Shown: positions 7,886-15,415 of the stretch, one piece after another | Layout: each line of letters opens with the position of its first letter | Numbering within the stretch: position 1 is the stretch's first letter | Assembly: GCA_043774925.1 (NCBI GenBank) | Contig: JAYVSZ010000026.1 | Coordinates: forward strand, 1-23,060 | DNA from: JAYVSZ01 sp043774925 | Lineage (GTDB): Bacteria; Pseudomonadota; Gammaproteobacteria; Burkholderiales; Methylophilaceae | Direction: 5' to 3' | Length of the DNA stretch: 23,060 nucleotides | The notes under the pieces: generated by a model | Told to the model about the DNA's origin: nothing | The model's database searches: none | The model's input: only the letters and a program-made list of their open reading frames with translations | Program-made: the position numbers and the translations under genes

Positions 7886-8557
7886 ATGAAAAAGTTTTTA
7901 GTCTCACTGATGTTACTTCTAAGTACTTCCGTTTATGCTGAAGCGCCTAATGCTCAAGCACCTAAAGTCGGTACGGATTTTGATGCCGTTACGCAACCAA
8001 TTTCTACCGACAACGCAGGTAAAATTGAAGTGATGGAGATTTTTTGGTACGGCTGCCCGCACTGCTATCACATGGAGCCAGTGCTAAATGCATGGGTTAA
8101 AAAATTGCCTGCAGACGTATATTTTAAGCGCGTGCCAGGCTTGCCGCGCGTGGAATGGGCACCAATGGCTAAAGCTTTTTATGCGATGGAAACTTTGGGT
8201 TTGACCGAAAAACTGCACAGCGCCTTATTTGACGCGGTACACAAAACAAAAACACTTAACCCGATGGACGAAAAAGCGGCCATTGACTGGATGACGGCAC
8301 AAAGCGGTTTAGATCACCTTAAAGTTGAGCAAGCATTTAAATCATTCAGCATGAACAGCAACCTTAACCGCGCCGCACTTATATTCCGCAATACGGGCGC
8401 CACAGGCGTACCTAGCATCGTGATTGATGGTAAATATATCACCTCTAGCACCATGGCTGGTAGCAACGAGCAAGCGCTTAAAGTGGCTGATTACATTATC
8501 GATAACATGCGTAAAGAAAAAGCCGCAGCAAAGAAAGCAGAACCTGCAAAAAAGTAA
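7886..8557 (+). CDS. dsbA: Periplasmic thiol:disulfide oxidoreductase DsbA
   Basis: DsbA donates disulfide bonds to proteins folding in the periplasm and is reoxidised by DsbB. The 223-residue precursor has a signal peptide (MKKF, hydrophobic core, SVYA cleavage motif after residue 18). The thioredoxin-fold active site is CPHC (57-60) in FWYGCPHCYH, typical of DsbA, and the cis-proline loop is GVPS with Pro176. The helical insert lies between. The C-terminus ends in a Lys/Ala-rich tail (about 209-223) that is longer than in E. coli. AAGGA is 6 bases before the ATG. A strong terminator follows about 55 bp downstream of the stop. Confidence 0.95.
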   Translation: MKKFLVSLMLLLSTSVYAEAPNAQAPKVGTDFDAVTQPISTDNAGKIEVMEIFWYGCPHCYHMEPVLNAWVKKLPADVYFKRVPGLPRVEWAPMAKAFYAMETLGLTEKLHSALFDAVHKTKTLNPMDEKAAIDWMTAQSGLDHLKVEQAFKSFSMNSNLNRAALIFRNTGATGVPSIVIDGKYITSSTMAGSNEQALKVADYIIDNMRKEKAAAKKAEPAKK

Positions 8558-8611
8558 CTAAGGCAGCTAAACCAAAGTTGCCTAGCAAAGTTAAATAAAA
8601 TAGCAAAAATT

Positions 8612-8645
8612 AAACCCGCTGATGGTCATACACAGCGGGTTTTTT
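8612..8645 (+). terminator. Rho-independent terminator after dsbA
   Basis: Arms AAACCCGCTG (8612-8621) and CAGCGGGTTT (8633-8642) are perfectly complementary around an 11-base loop, and a T run (8640-8645) follows. It ends the argS-SPOR-dsbA group just 20 bp before the next gene. Confidence 0.85.
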
Positions 8646-8664
8646 GTAGGTTATTATTTGGCTC

Positions 8665-9483
8665 ATGCATAAATCATCGAAAACCATTTTTATTACAGGT
8701 GCGTCTAGCGGCGTCGGTCAAGCCTTGGCACGTGAATGCGCAGCGCGTTATGCAAGTGCTGGCTTAGTGCTTGGGCTAGTGGCACGCAGACAAGATGCCT
8801 TACAACAGCTTGCTGATGAACTGCAAGCCAAACATAAAATCACTTGCGCCATTTATGCACTAGACGTGCGTGACAGCAGCGCTTTACAAACGGCCGCGCA
8901 AAACTTCATCACCCATTTTGGCGCACCCAATATCGTTATCGCCAATGCGGGCGTCAGCCGCGGCACGCTGACGCAAGAAAAAGAAGATATTGCCGCTTTT
9001 CAGGCCGTGTTCGACATTAACGTGATGGGCATGGTACACACCTTTAACCCCTTTATTGCGACGATGCGGCAAGCTGGGGGAAAGAAAAATCAGGCACAAT
9101 TGGTTGGCGTGGCCAGCGTGGCAGGCATTCGTGGCTTGCCGGGCGCTGGTGCCTATAGCGCCAGCAAGGCCGCCGTGATTTGCTATTTAGAAAGTTTACG
9201 TGTGGAAATGCAAGCTTTTGGTATTCACGTTACCACCATCGCACCGGGCTATATTCGCACGCCCATGACGGATGTGAACAAATACAAAATGCCGTTTTTA
9301 ATGGATGTAAGCATATTTGCGGAAAAATTTATGAATGCCGTGGAAGCCAAGCGCCGCTTGGTGTTTATTCCTTGGCAAATGGGCGTGCTGGCAAGGTTGA
9401 TGCGCTTAATTCCGCCGCGGCTGTGGGATTGGGCAATGCTCAACGCGCCGCACAAGGAAAGGACACGCTGGGATTGGTTATAA
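8665..9483 (+). CDS. Short-chain dehydrogenase/reductase (classical SDR)
   Basis: A 272-residue NAD(P)-dependent oxidoreductase of unknown substrate. The Rossmann cofactor motif is TGASSGVG (11-18) and Arg41-Arg42 after the second strand suggest NADP(H) preference. NAG is at 94-96, the catalytic Ser is in VASVAG (Ser151), and the YSASK motif gives Tyr164 and Lys168; PGYIRTPM (194-201) follows. The C-terminus is hydrophobic and basic, and may be membrane-associated. No good Shine-Dalgarno precedes the ATG at 8665, and the gene starts 20 bp after the dsbA terminator. Confidence 0.88.
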   Translation: MHKSSKTIFITGASSGVGQALARECAARYASAGLVLGLVARRQDALQQLADELQAKHKITCAIYALDVRDSSALQTAAQNFITHFGAPNIVIANAGVSRGTLTQEKEDIAAFQAVFDINVMGMVHTFNPFIATMRQAGGKKNQAQLVGVASVAGIRGLPGAGAYSASKAAVICYLESLRVEMQAFGIHVTTIAPGYIRTPMTDVNKYKMPFLMDVSIFAEKFMNAVEAKRRLVFIPWQMGVLARLMRLIPPRLWDWAMLNAPHKERTRWDWL

Positions 9484-9512
9484 GCTTTACTTGTTCAAGC
9501 TGATTATGTGCT

Positions 9513-9551
9513 AACATGGTAACCATTGCATATAGCATTGGTTACCATGTT
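9513..9551 (+). promoter_or_regulatory. 39-bp near-perfect palindrome over the methyltransferase start (candidate operator)
   Basis: Left arm AACATGGTAACCA (9513-9525) and right arm TGGTTACCATGTT (9539-9551) are exact reverse complements. Inside them TGC (9527-9529) pairs with GCA (9535-9537) around ATATA (9530-9534). The only mismatch is T9526/T9538. The right arm contains the ATG start codon (9547-9549) of the methyltransferase. It could be the operator of that protein's own N-terminal helix-turn-helix, an RNA hairpin that buries the start codon, or both. Confidence 0.7.
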
Positions 9552-10866
9552 GAATCAAACCTTATTGTCCATCTCCAAAGCTGCTGAACAACTCAACATT
9601 CATCCAGACTCAATTCGCCGATGGGAGAAAAAAGGCTTAATTAAAGCTTTTCGAGATGAAAGTAATCATCGTGTGTTTTCATTATGTGAGATTGAGCGCA
9701 TACAAGCACAAGCAATGGAGTCCCCTAGTAATTTAGGCTTTCAAGTATTGTGCACAGATAATTCGCACTTATCAGCCAGCTCAGTTGAATTATTTGCAGG
9801 GGCGGGTGGGTTAGCCCTAGGTTTTGAAAACGCAGGTATTCATCATGAATTATTGGTTGAAATTGATCAACATGCTGCAAATACTTTGCGTGAAAATCGC
9901 CCCAACTGGCATGTCCTTCAACAAGATGTGCGTGAAATTGAGTTTAGCGCATATAAAGCAGACATTGTTTCAGGCGGTTTTCCATGCCAAGCATTTAGCT
10001 ATGCAGGTAGAAAACTAGGGTTTGAAGATACGCGCGGCACCTTATTTTTTGAGTTTGCGCGCTGCATCAAATCTATTCAACCCAAAATTGTTGTGGGTGA
10101 AAATGTACGTGGTTTACTAACACATGACAATGGTAAAACGCTACAAACCATGCTGGGCGTGCTTGATGAATTAGGTTACCGAGTAGCTTATAAAATACTA
10201 CGCTCACAATATCTAGATGTTGCTCAAAAACGCGAACGTTTGGTTATTATTGGTATTCGTAAAGATTTACCTACGCCTTTTTGCTTTCCAAAAGAAAATA
10301 ACTACATTATTCCGCTACGCCAAGTGTTAAAAGATGTACCAAAATCTGAAGGTGCTCGTTATACAGAGAAAAAATATGCTCTCATGCAACAAATTCCACA
10401 GGGTGGATATTGGCGAGATTTGCCAGATAATTTGCAAAGAAGCTATATGGGCGCGAGTTATTTTCAAGGCGGCGGTAAAACTGGGATGGCGCGGCGCTTA
10501 TCGTGGGATGAGCCATCACTTACCCTTACCTGCAACCCTGCACAAAAGCAAACAGAACGTTGCCACCCTTCTGAAACTCGCCCACTTGCTGTACGCGAGT
10601 ATGCACGCATACAAAGCTTTCCCGATGACTGGCAATTTACTGGCTCAACCAATGTGCAATACAAACAAATTGGCAATGCTGTACCAGTAAATATGGCTTA
10701 CCACCTAGGGCGTTGCGTATTGGCAATGGTGATCAATCAACCAAACTTTGATACGATGGAAGTTTTTAACCAAATGCCTTTGCAAAAAACTCTGCAAACA
10801 AAGGCTCCAGTGACAATGCCGCTATTTGGCCATTCGGTAATTTCTGCTCCGCCAATACCTCTTTAA
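9547..10866 (+). CDS. DNA cytosine-5 methyltransferase with fused N-terminal MerR-like HTH
   Basis: A 439-residue type II modification enzyme that would protect the host from the neighbouring nuclease. Residues about 7-55 form a MerR-like helix-turn-helix (SISKAAEQLNIHPDSIRRWE, then HRVFS). The methyltransferase follows: motif I FAGAGG (83-88, SAM), catalytic motif IV PCQ (146-148), motif VI ENV (185-187), motif VIII QKRER (227-231), a short target-recognition region (about 260-340) and motif X GNAVP (376-380). The last 45 residues extend past motif X and overlap the restored nuclease frame on the other strand. ATG 9547 is preferred to TTG 9526 because the extra residues add nothing conserved; neither has a Shine-Dalgarno. 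If the partner is Eco47II/Sau96I-like the target would be GGNCC, but that is inference. Confidence 0.9.
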   Translation: MLNQTLLSISKAAEQLNIHPDSIRRWEKKGLIKAFRDESNHRVFSLCEIERIQAQAMESPSNLGFQVLCTDNSHLSASSVELFAGAGGLALGFENAGIHHELLVEIDQHAANTLRENRPNWHVLQQDVREIEFSAYKADIVSGGFPCQAFSYAGRKLGFEDTRGTLFFEFARCIKSIQPKIVVGENVRGLLTHDNGKTLQTMLGVLDELGYRVAYKILRSQYLDVAQKRERLVIIGIRKDLPTPFCFPKENNYIIPLRQVLKDVPKSEGARYTEKKYALMQQIPQGGYWRDLPDNLQRSYMGASYFQGGGKTGMARRLSWDEPSLTLTCNPAQKQTERCHPSETRPLAVREYARIQSFPDDWQFTGSTNVQYKQIGNAVPVNMAYHLGRCVLAMVINQPNFDTMEVFNQMPLQKTLQTKAPVTMPLFGHSVISAPPIPL

Positions 10867-10981
10867 TCACCATTGGCAGTACTTGATATAATTGTTTTAA
10901 CGCCTCTTGCTCACCCGTCACCAAAGCATAAAAGCTATAACCGTCAATTTCAAGTATTTGTTTATTGGCTTGGCGTACTGT
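10766..10981 (-). pseudogene. Displaced C-terminal part of the Eco47II-type endonuclease
   Basis: Reading the minus strand one frame away from the nuclease gives 71 sense codons and a TAA. They include IDGYSFYALVTG and QLYQVLP, which look like the C-terminal strand and helix of Eco47II-family enzymes. It joins the upstream frame exactly at the A8 run if nine As are present. Its last 101 bp (10766-10866) lie antisense to the end of the methyltransferase gene. Confidence 0.65.
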
Positions 10982-11490
10982 TTTTTTTCATTATCTGAAG
11001 GCGTGAATTCTTTGGTAAATCGCTTAGTTGAAGCAGGGATAACAGTCACATAATACGCAGTATAGCCGTGATATTTTGAAGTTTTATGTAGAACGGCTGC
11101 TTGTAGCTCATCGTAAACTGCCTTTAAATCAGACTTTTTAACCGTATTGTGTTTATTCTTTACTTCCGCCACGACTTTTGTTTGGGCTGAAACTAAATCC
11201 ACAAAACCAAGATTAGGTATTTCCCAACCTTTCACATTTGACAATAAATTTTGATGAAAATTTCCCAAGGCATTTTGTAAAGTTTTTTGCGCTTGTCTCT
11301 TACGTTCAAAATTTAACCATTGCTCTAAAGTCACATTCTGAGAAGCCGCATCAAACAATGCAGAAAAAGGATCAACGCCATTTCTGTAAAAGTTTTTTTC
11401 CGCTTTCGCAATACCAAGAGCGCCCTTTGTAAGCACTTCCCGCACACATGCTTTTAGGTTTTCATCGGCAATCCAAGTCAAGTGAGTCAT
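10918..11490 (-). CDS. Eco47II/Sau96I-type restriction endonuclease, C-terminally truncated by frameshift
   Basis: The open frame gives 190 residues resembling the Eco47II family (GGNCC cutters): PFSALFD (41-47), QKTLQNALGNFHQ (68-80) and the PD-(D/E)XK core with Asp98, then Glu109-Val-Lys111 in AEVKNKHNT. After Lys170 an A8 run (T8 at 10981-10988 on the plus strand) leads into an unrelated 20-residue tail and a TGA. The expected C-terminus is present in the adjacent frame (next entry). One extra A would restore a protein of 241 residues. The gene starts 13 bp after the glmS stop, with no room for its own promoter, so it is probably expressed by read-through of glmU-glmS unless a promoter lies inside glmS. 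It is convergent with its methyltransferase. Cytoplasmic cleavage of unmodified DNA is the family role; activity of this truncated form is doubtful. Confidence 0.75.
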   Translation of the reverse strand: MTHLTWIADENLKACVREVLTKGALGIAKAEKNFYRNGVDPFSALFDAASQNVTLEQWLNFERKRQAQKTLQNALGNFHQNLLSNVKGWEIPNLGFVDLVSAQTKVVAEVKNKHNTVKKSDLKAVYDELQAAVLHKTSKYHGYTAYYVTVIPASTKRFTKEFTPSDNEKKQYAKPINKYLKLTVIAFMLW

Positions 11491-11503
11491 TTTATGTTCC
11501 CAA

Positions 11504-13345
11504 TCATTCCACCGTCACGCTCTTCGCTAAATTCCGCGGTTTATCCACATCCGTGCCTTTAAGCAAAGCCACGTGGTAAGCCAGCAATTGCACAGGGATT
11601 GTATGCAAAATGGGAGACAACACGCCCACGTGGCGCGGCGTGCGAATCACGTGCACGCCTTCTGATTCCATAAAATGGCTATCATCATCGGCAAACACAA
11701 ATAACTCGCCCCCACGCGCTTTCACTTCTTGCATGTTCGATTTTACTTTTTCCAGCAACGTGTCATTGGGCGCAATCACCACCACTGGCATGTAATTATC
11801 CACCAGCGCCAACGGGCCGTGTTTAAGCTCACCGGCGGGGTAAGCTTCGGCATGAATGTAGGAAATTTCTTTAAGCTTGAGCGCACCTTCTAAAGCAATT
11901 GGATAATGTACGCCGCGCCCTAAAAACAGCGCGTGATGTTTATCGCCAAAACGTTTTGCCCATTCACGAATTTGCGGCTCTAAATTAAGCGCGTATTGCA
12001 CGCTGCCGGGCAAGTGGCGCAAGGCTTCCAAGTAATCGTGCTCTTGCTCGGTATCGAGTAAATCACGCTGTTTTGCCAGCGTTGCTGCAAGCGTAAACAA
12101 CGCAACGAGCTGGGTGGTAAACGCTTTGGTGGATGCCACGCCAATTTCCGCGCCTGCGCGCGTGTAAAGCACAAGTTTAGAAGCGCGTGGCAGGGCACTT
12201 TCTTGCACGTTGCAAATAGACAAACTTAAATGCTGACCCAGGCTTTGTGCGTGTTTTAGCGCTTCCATCGTGTCTAGCGTTTCGCCAGATTGCGAAATAG
12301 TGACAATAAGCTGTTTTGGGTTTGGTACCGATTTACGATAACGATATTCGCTAGCAATTTCCACATTAGTGCGAATTTGCGCAATACCTTCTAACCAATA
12401 TTTAGCTGTGAGACCCGCATAATAGCTAGTGCCCGCTGCCAAAATAAGGATGCTATCGATTTGCTTAAACACCTCTGCCGCGCCATCACCAAATAGGGCG
12501 GGCGAGAAGCTGGCATCGTCAATCAAGGCTTCAATCGTGTCGGTTAGCGCGCGTGGCTGCTCGTGAATTTCTTTTTGCATAAAGTGCGCATAGGGGCCAA
12601 GTTCCATGCTGGCAAGCGATACATCGCTCACATGTATCTTGCGTTCAATCATCGTGTCGGTTTTATCCCAAATCGTCACGCCCTCTGCTTTTACTTCAGC
12701 CACGTCGCCGTCTTCCAGATAAATCACACGGCGTGTGGCTTGCAACACGGCAGAAACATCAGATGCAATAAAATTTTCGCCGTCGCCAAGACCCAATAAC
12801 AACGGGCATCCCAGCCTTGCCGTAATCATGCTATTTGGTTCTTTTAATGAGATGACTGCAATCGCGAATGCGCCAGTAAGCTCCTTAATAGCTGCCTTTA
12901 CCGCTGATAGTAAGCACTCACCTTGAGCATGATAATAGTGGATCAAATGTGCGATGACTTCTGTATCAGTTTGCGAAGCAAATTTGTAGCCTAGTTTTTG
13001 CAAGCCGTCGCGTTGCTCGTCGTGATTTTCGATGATGCCGTTATGCACCACGGCAATTTCACCATTTGAATTACTTGGTGAAACATGCGGATGCGCATTG
13101 GACTCAGTCACGCCACCATGCGTCGCCCAACGCGTATGGCCAATGCCAACAAAGCCTGAAAGATTTTCCGCAATAGCTTTCACCTGCATCTCGCTGACGC
13201 GGCCTACCGCGCGCACGCGCTTTATATCGCCATCTAAAACGGCGATGCCCGCAGAATCATAACCACGATATTCCAAGCGGCTCAAGCCTTCTACCAACAT
13301 TGGCACTACATTTCGTTTTGCAACCGCACCTACAATACCGCACAT
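11504..13345 (-). CDS. glmS: Glutamine-fructose-6-phosphate aminotransferase (isomerizing)
   Basis: GlmS makes glucosamine-6-phosphate from fructose-6-phosphate and glutamine, the first step to UDP-GlcNAc for peptidoglycan and LPS. The 613-residue length is near the E. coli protein. The N-terminus MCGIVGAV gives the catalytic Cys2 nucleophile of the glutaminase domain, followed by RLEYRGYDSAG (23-33) and the TRWATHG motif. The two SIS sugar-isomerase domains contain ISQSGETLDT and EGALKLKEISYIHAEAYPAGE, and the conserved C-terminus LAKSVTVE is intact. It lies 14 bp downstream of glmU, forming an operon, and 13 bp before the restriction gene. No glmS ribozyme-like leader is possible in the 14-bp gap. 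Confidence 0.97.
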   Translation of the reverse strand: MCGIVGAVAKRNVVPMLVEGLSRLEYRGYDSAGIAVLDGDIKRVRAVGRVSEMQVKAIAENLSGFVGIGHTRWATHGGVTESNAHPHVSPSNSNGEIAVVHNGIIENHDEQRDGLQKLGYKFASQTDTEVIAHLIHYYHAQGECLLSAVKAAIKELTGAFAIAVISLKEPNSMITARLGCPLLLGLGDGENFIASDVSAVLQATRRVIYLEDGDVAEVKAEGVTIWDKTDTMIERKIHVSDVSLASMELGPYAHFMQKEIHEQPRALTDTIEALIDDASFSPALFGDGAAEVFKQIDSILILAAGTSYYAGLTAKYWLEGIAQIRTNVEIASEYRYRKSVPNPKQLIVTISQSGETLDTMEALKHAQSLGQHLSLSICNVQESALPRASKLVLYTRAGAEIGVASTKAFTTQLVALFTLAATLAKQRDLLDTEQEHDYLEALRHLPGSVQYALNLEPQIREWAKRFGDKHHALFLGRGVHYPIALEGALKLKEISYIHAEAYPAGELKHGPLALVDNYMPVVVIAPNDTLLEKVKSNMQEVKARGGELFVFADDDSHFMESEGVHVIRTPRHVGVLSPILHTIPVQLLAYHVALLKGTDVDKPRNLAKSVTVE

Positions 13346-13359
13346 ATTCTTTTAACTTT

Positions 13360-14721
13360 CTATTTTAATTTTTGTGGCCGTTTCCAGCCTTTAATGGTCA
13401 CTTGTTTAGCACGCGAGATGGTGAGCTCGCCTGCTGGCGCTGCTTTACTGATGGTCGAACCCGCGCCAATGGTGGCACCTTTGCCAATGGTGACTGGCGC
13501 GATGAGCTGTGTATTTGAACCCACAAACACGTCGTCCTCAATCACCGTTCTGTGCTTGTTCGCGCCGTCGTAATTGCAAGTAATCGTCCCAGCGCCAATA
13601 TTGACGCGCTTACCCACGGTGCTGTCGCCGACATAACTCAAATGATTAATGCTGCTATCCGCATCCACTTGCGCATTTTTAAGCTCAACAAAATTGCCAA
13701 TATGCACATTATCCGCCAGTGTAGTGCCTGGGCGAATGCGTGCATATGGCCCAACGCGGCCATTTTCTCCGATAGTAGCTTCTACAATGTGAGAATAGGG
13801 CAAAATTGTAGTGTTTGCGGCAACTGTCGCGTCTTTAATCACGCAATATGCGCCAATTTTGACGTTTTCGCCCAAGGTCACGTTGCCCTCAAAAATGCAA
13901 CCAACGTCAATCTCCACATCCTGCGCGGTTTGCAGCGTGCCGCGCACATCAATGCGGGCAGGATCTGCCAGCGTCACGCCTCTTTTTAGAAGCGCTTCCG
14001 CGTTGCGTTGCTGGTAAACGCGCTCAATCTGCGCTAAATCCAATTTGCTATTGATGCCCGTTACCGACCATTCGTCATCCGTAATTTCCGCAAGCACATT
14101 CACCTTGTCGCGCACCGCGAAACCGACAATATCGGTGAGATAATATTCGCCCTGTGCGTTATTATTCGATAGGCCTGCGAGCCAATGTTTAAGCGCCTTC
14201 GCAGGCATCGCCATCATGCCCGTATTCACTTCTTTGATGCTTTTTTGTGCTTCCGTCGCGTCTTTATGTTCCACAATCGCCGTTACGGCATTATGCGTGC
14301 GCACAATGCGACCATATCCCGTTGGCTCTGCTTTATTGAACGTTTGAATGACAAGCTTATTGTTGGCTTTTGCTAATAATTTTTCGCAGGCTTCGACATT
14401 AATTAACGGCACATCACCCAACAGAATCAAAGTAGTTGCGTCATCATCCAAATAGGGCGCAGCTTGCTGCACGGCATGGCCAGTACCTAACTGCTGTTTT
14501 TGCTCTGCCCAAATCATTTTTTCACCGTTAAACGCTTTTTTAACCGCATCGCCACCAAAACCAACCACCACAATAATTTTGGCTGGGTTTAACGCTTTTG
14601 CGCAGTCAATCACATGGCGCAAAATAGCGCGGCCAGCAATCTCATGCAGCACTTTAGGCTTGCTGGAAAACATGCGCGTGCCTTTGCCCGCGGCGAGAAT
14701 AACGATATTGAGTGAAGACAT
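13360..14721 (-). CDS. glmU: Bifunctional GlcN-1-P acetyltransferase / GlcNAc-1-P uridyltransferase
   Basis: GlmU performs the last two steps to UDP-GlcNAc. The 453-residue protein has the N-terminal pyrophosphorylase signature LAAGKGTRM (9-17) with SKPKVLHEIAG following, then GTGHAV, and GEYYLTDI before the linker. The C-terminal left-handed beta-helix shows many hexapeptide repeats (for example VTLGENVKIGAY, RVGPYARIRPGT, NIGAGTITCNYDG) with the acetyl-CoA region near the end. Both halves are complete. The ATG at 14721 has no Shine-Dalgarno, and TATAAT lies only about 6 bases upstream of it on the minus strand, so a very short leader is possible. In many proteobacteria glmU follows atpC directly; here a gene cassette separates them. 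Confidence 0.97.
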   Translation of the reverse strand: MSSLNIVILAAGKGTRMFSSKPKVLHEIAGRAILRHVIDCAKALNPAKIIVVVGFGGDAVKKAFNGEKMIWAEQKQQLGTGHAVQQAAPYLDDDATTLILLGDVPLINVEACEKLLAKANNKLVIQTFNKAEPTGYGRIVRTHNAVTAIVEHKDATEAQKSIKEVNTGMMAMPAKALKHWLAGLSNNNAQGEYYLTDIVGFAVRDKVNVLAEITDDEWSVTGINSKLDLAQIERVYQQRNAEALLKRGVTLADPARIDVRGTLQTAQDVEIDVGCIFEGNVTLGENVKIGAYCVIKDATVAANTTILPYSHIVEATIGENGRVGPYARIRPGTTLADNVHIGNFVELKNAQVDADSSINHLSYVGDSTVGKRVNIGAGTITCNYDGANKHRTVIEDDVFVGSNTQLIAPVTIGKGATIGAGSTISKAAPAGELTISRAKQVTIKGWKRPQKLK

Positions 14722-14863
14722 ACGCTAATTATAAAGTAATATGGTTTGATGCTAGGTAAAAAATAGCTAACAACTTGATTGTGTTATACACTTCAGTTTT
14801 TATCAGCAATTAACCGTTCCATTTGACGCAAAACAAAGCATCGAATAGGATGTCTATTTTACG

Positions 14864-15339
14864 TTAGAACCTTATGGATTATTCATCACCACTTGAACGA
14901 TTAAAAAACATGGGTTTTCGGCAAGTCGGCGAATGGTCTGTTGAATCAAGCAAGATTAAATTCACACTAAGCGATGCTGCTTCTGCTAAAAATGTTCTAT
15001 ATGCATTTATTAGGCAGGACACAGTTGTGTATATTGGTAAAACTATTCAAACCCTTAAACAGCGAATGAATGCATATAAAAATCCAGGTCCAGGCCAATC
15101 AACTAATATCAAAGGCAACAAGCTAATTGGTGAGGCTTTGGAGGCAAACCAATCTGTCGCAATATTTGCGCTACCTGACAATGGATTGCTTTATTACGGT
15201 GGGTTTCATGTGAATTTGGCGGCTGGTCTTGAAGATAATTTAGTTTCATCACTAAAACCAGCATGGAACAAAACAGGTATATGAGTTCTAACCCATCCAT
15301 CAATCGGGACGCGCTAAAGCGCGCCCCTTATGTCAAACG
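14864..15339 (+). mobile_element. Solitary integron-type gene cassette carrying a GIY-YIG gene
   Basis: The gene is bounded by core sites sharing the direct repeat ACGTTAG: GTTAGAA (14863-14869) on the left and GTTAGGC (15339-15345) on the right. Cutting each after G gives a 476-bp unit. The gene starts about 10 bp inside it and stops one base before the attC site, the usual compact cassette layout. If circularised, the left TTAGAA would follow the last G to give GTTAGAA, the exact 7-base complement of the inner core TTCTAAC (15286-15292). That match was not built into the boundary choice and supports it. No integrase or attI lies in the window. Confidence 0.72.
14874..15284 (+). CDS. Small stand-alone GIY-YIG nuclease-fold protein
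   Basis: A 136-residue protein with a GIY-YIG endonuclease domain from about residue 40. VLY (41-43) stands for GIY with Tyr43, YIG is at 53-55 in VVYIGKT, the catalytic Arg is probably Arg64 in LKQRMNAY, and the metal-binding Glu is probably Glu120 in AGLEDNLVSSLKPAWN, with Asn131 near the end. The first 35 residues are an unassigned N-terminal segment. Free-standing GIY-YIG proteins include small restriction enzymes (Eco29kI, Hpy188I) and mobile nucleases; the substrate here is unknown. It is the cargo of the cassette described above and has no neighbouring methyltransferase of its own. No Shine-Dalgarno is evident. Confidence 0.8.
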   Translation: MDYSSPLERLKNMGFRQVGEWSVESSKIKFTLSDAASAKNVLYAFIRQDTVVYIGKTIQTLKQRMNAYKNPGPGQSTNIKGNKLIGEALEANQSVAIFALPDNGLLYYGGFHVNLAAGLEDNLVSSLKPAWNKTGI

Positions 15340-15345
15340 TTAGGC
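15286..15345 (+). repeat. attC (59-base-element-like) recombination site
   Basis: Outer core TTCTAAC (15286-15292) opposes GTTAGGC (15339-15345), pairing CTAAC with GTTAG. After an unpaired spacer, CAT-C-AA (15298-15303) pairs with TTATG (15328-15332), leaving C15301 extrahelical. GGG-A-CGCGC (15306-15314) pairs with GCGCGCCC (15319-15326), leaving A15309 extrahelical, around a TAAA loop. Bulged bases on one arm, an unpaired central spacer and a GTTRRRY core are the hallmarks of folded attC sites used by integron integrases. Confidence 0.72.
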
Positions 15346-15360
15346 ATCAAATTTAAAAGC

Positions 15361-15386
15361 AAAAAAAGCGACCTCTCGGTCGCTTT
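15361..15386 (-). terminator. Rho-independent terminator of the ATP synthase operon
   Basis: Arms AAAGCGACC (15365-15373) and GGTCGCTTT (15378-15386) enclose TCTC. On the minus strand the hairpin is followed by T7 (A7 at 15361-15367 on the plus strand). It lies 30 bp past the atpC stop. Confidence 0.88.
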
Positions 15387-15415
15387 CTAAATGTTACGCT
15401 TACTAAATCACTAAA

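Noticed and set aside
9526..9546. TTG at 9526 as the methyltransferase start
   Set aside because: It adds only seven residues from the palindrome loop, with no ribosome site; ATG 9547 starts right before the helix-turn-helix.
10867..11520. Tn7-type transposon ends next to glmS
   Set aside because: No TGT/ACA-type terminal repeats, no tns genes and no target-site duplication are visible near the glmS stop.
14765..14868. A second attC upstream of the cassette (AGCTAAC ... GTTAG)
   Set aside because: The core bases match loosely, but I could not find paired inner boxes or a consistent stem; a simple secondary-site insertion explains the left junction.
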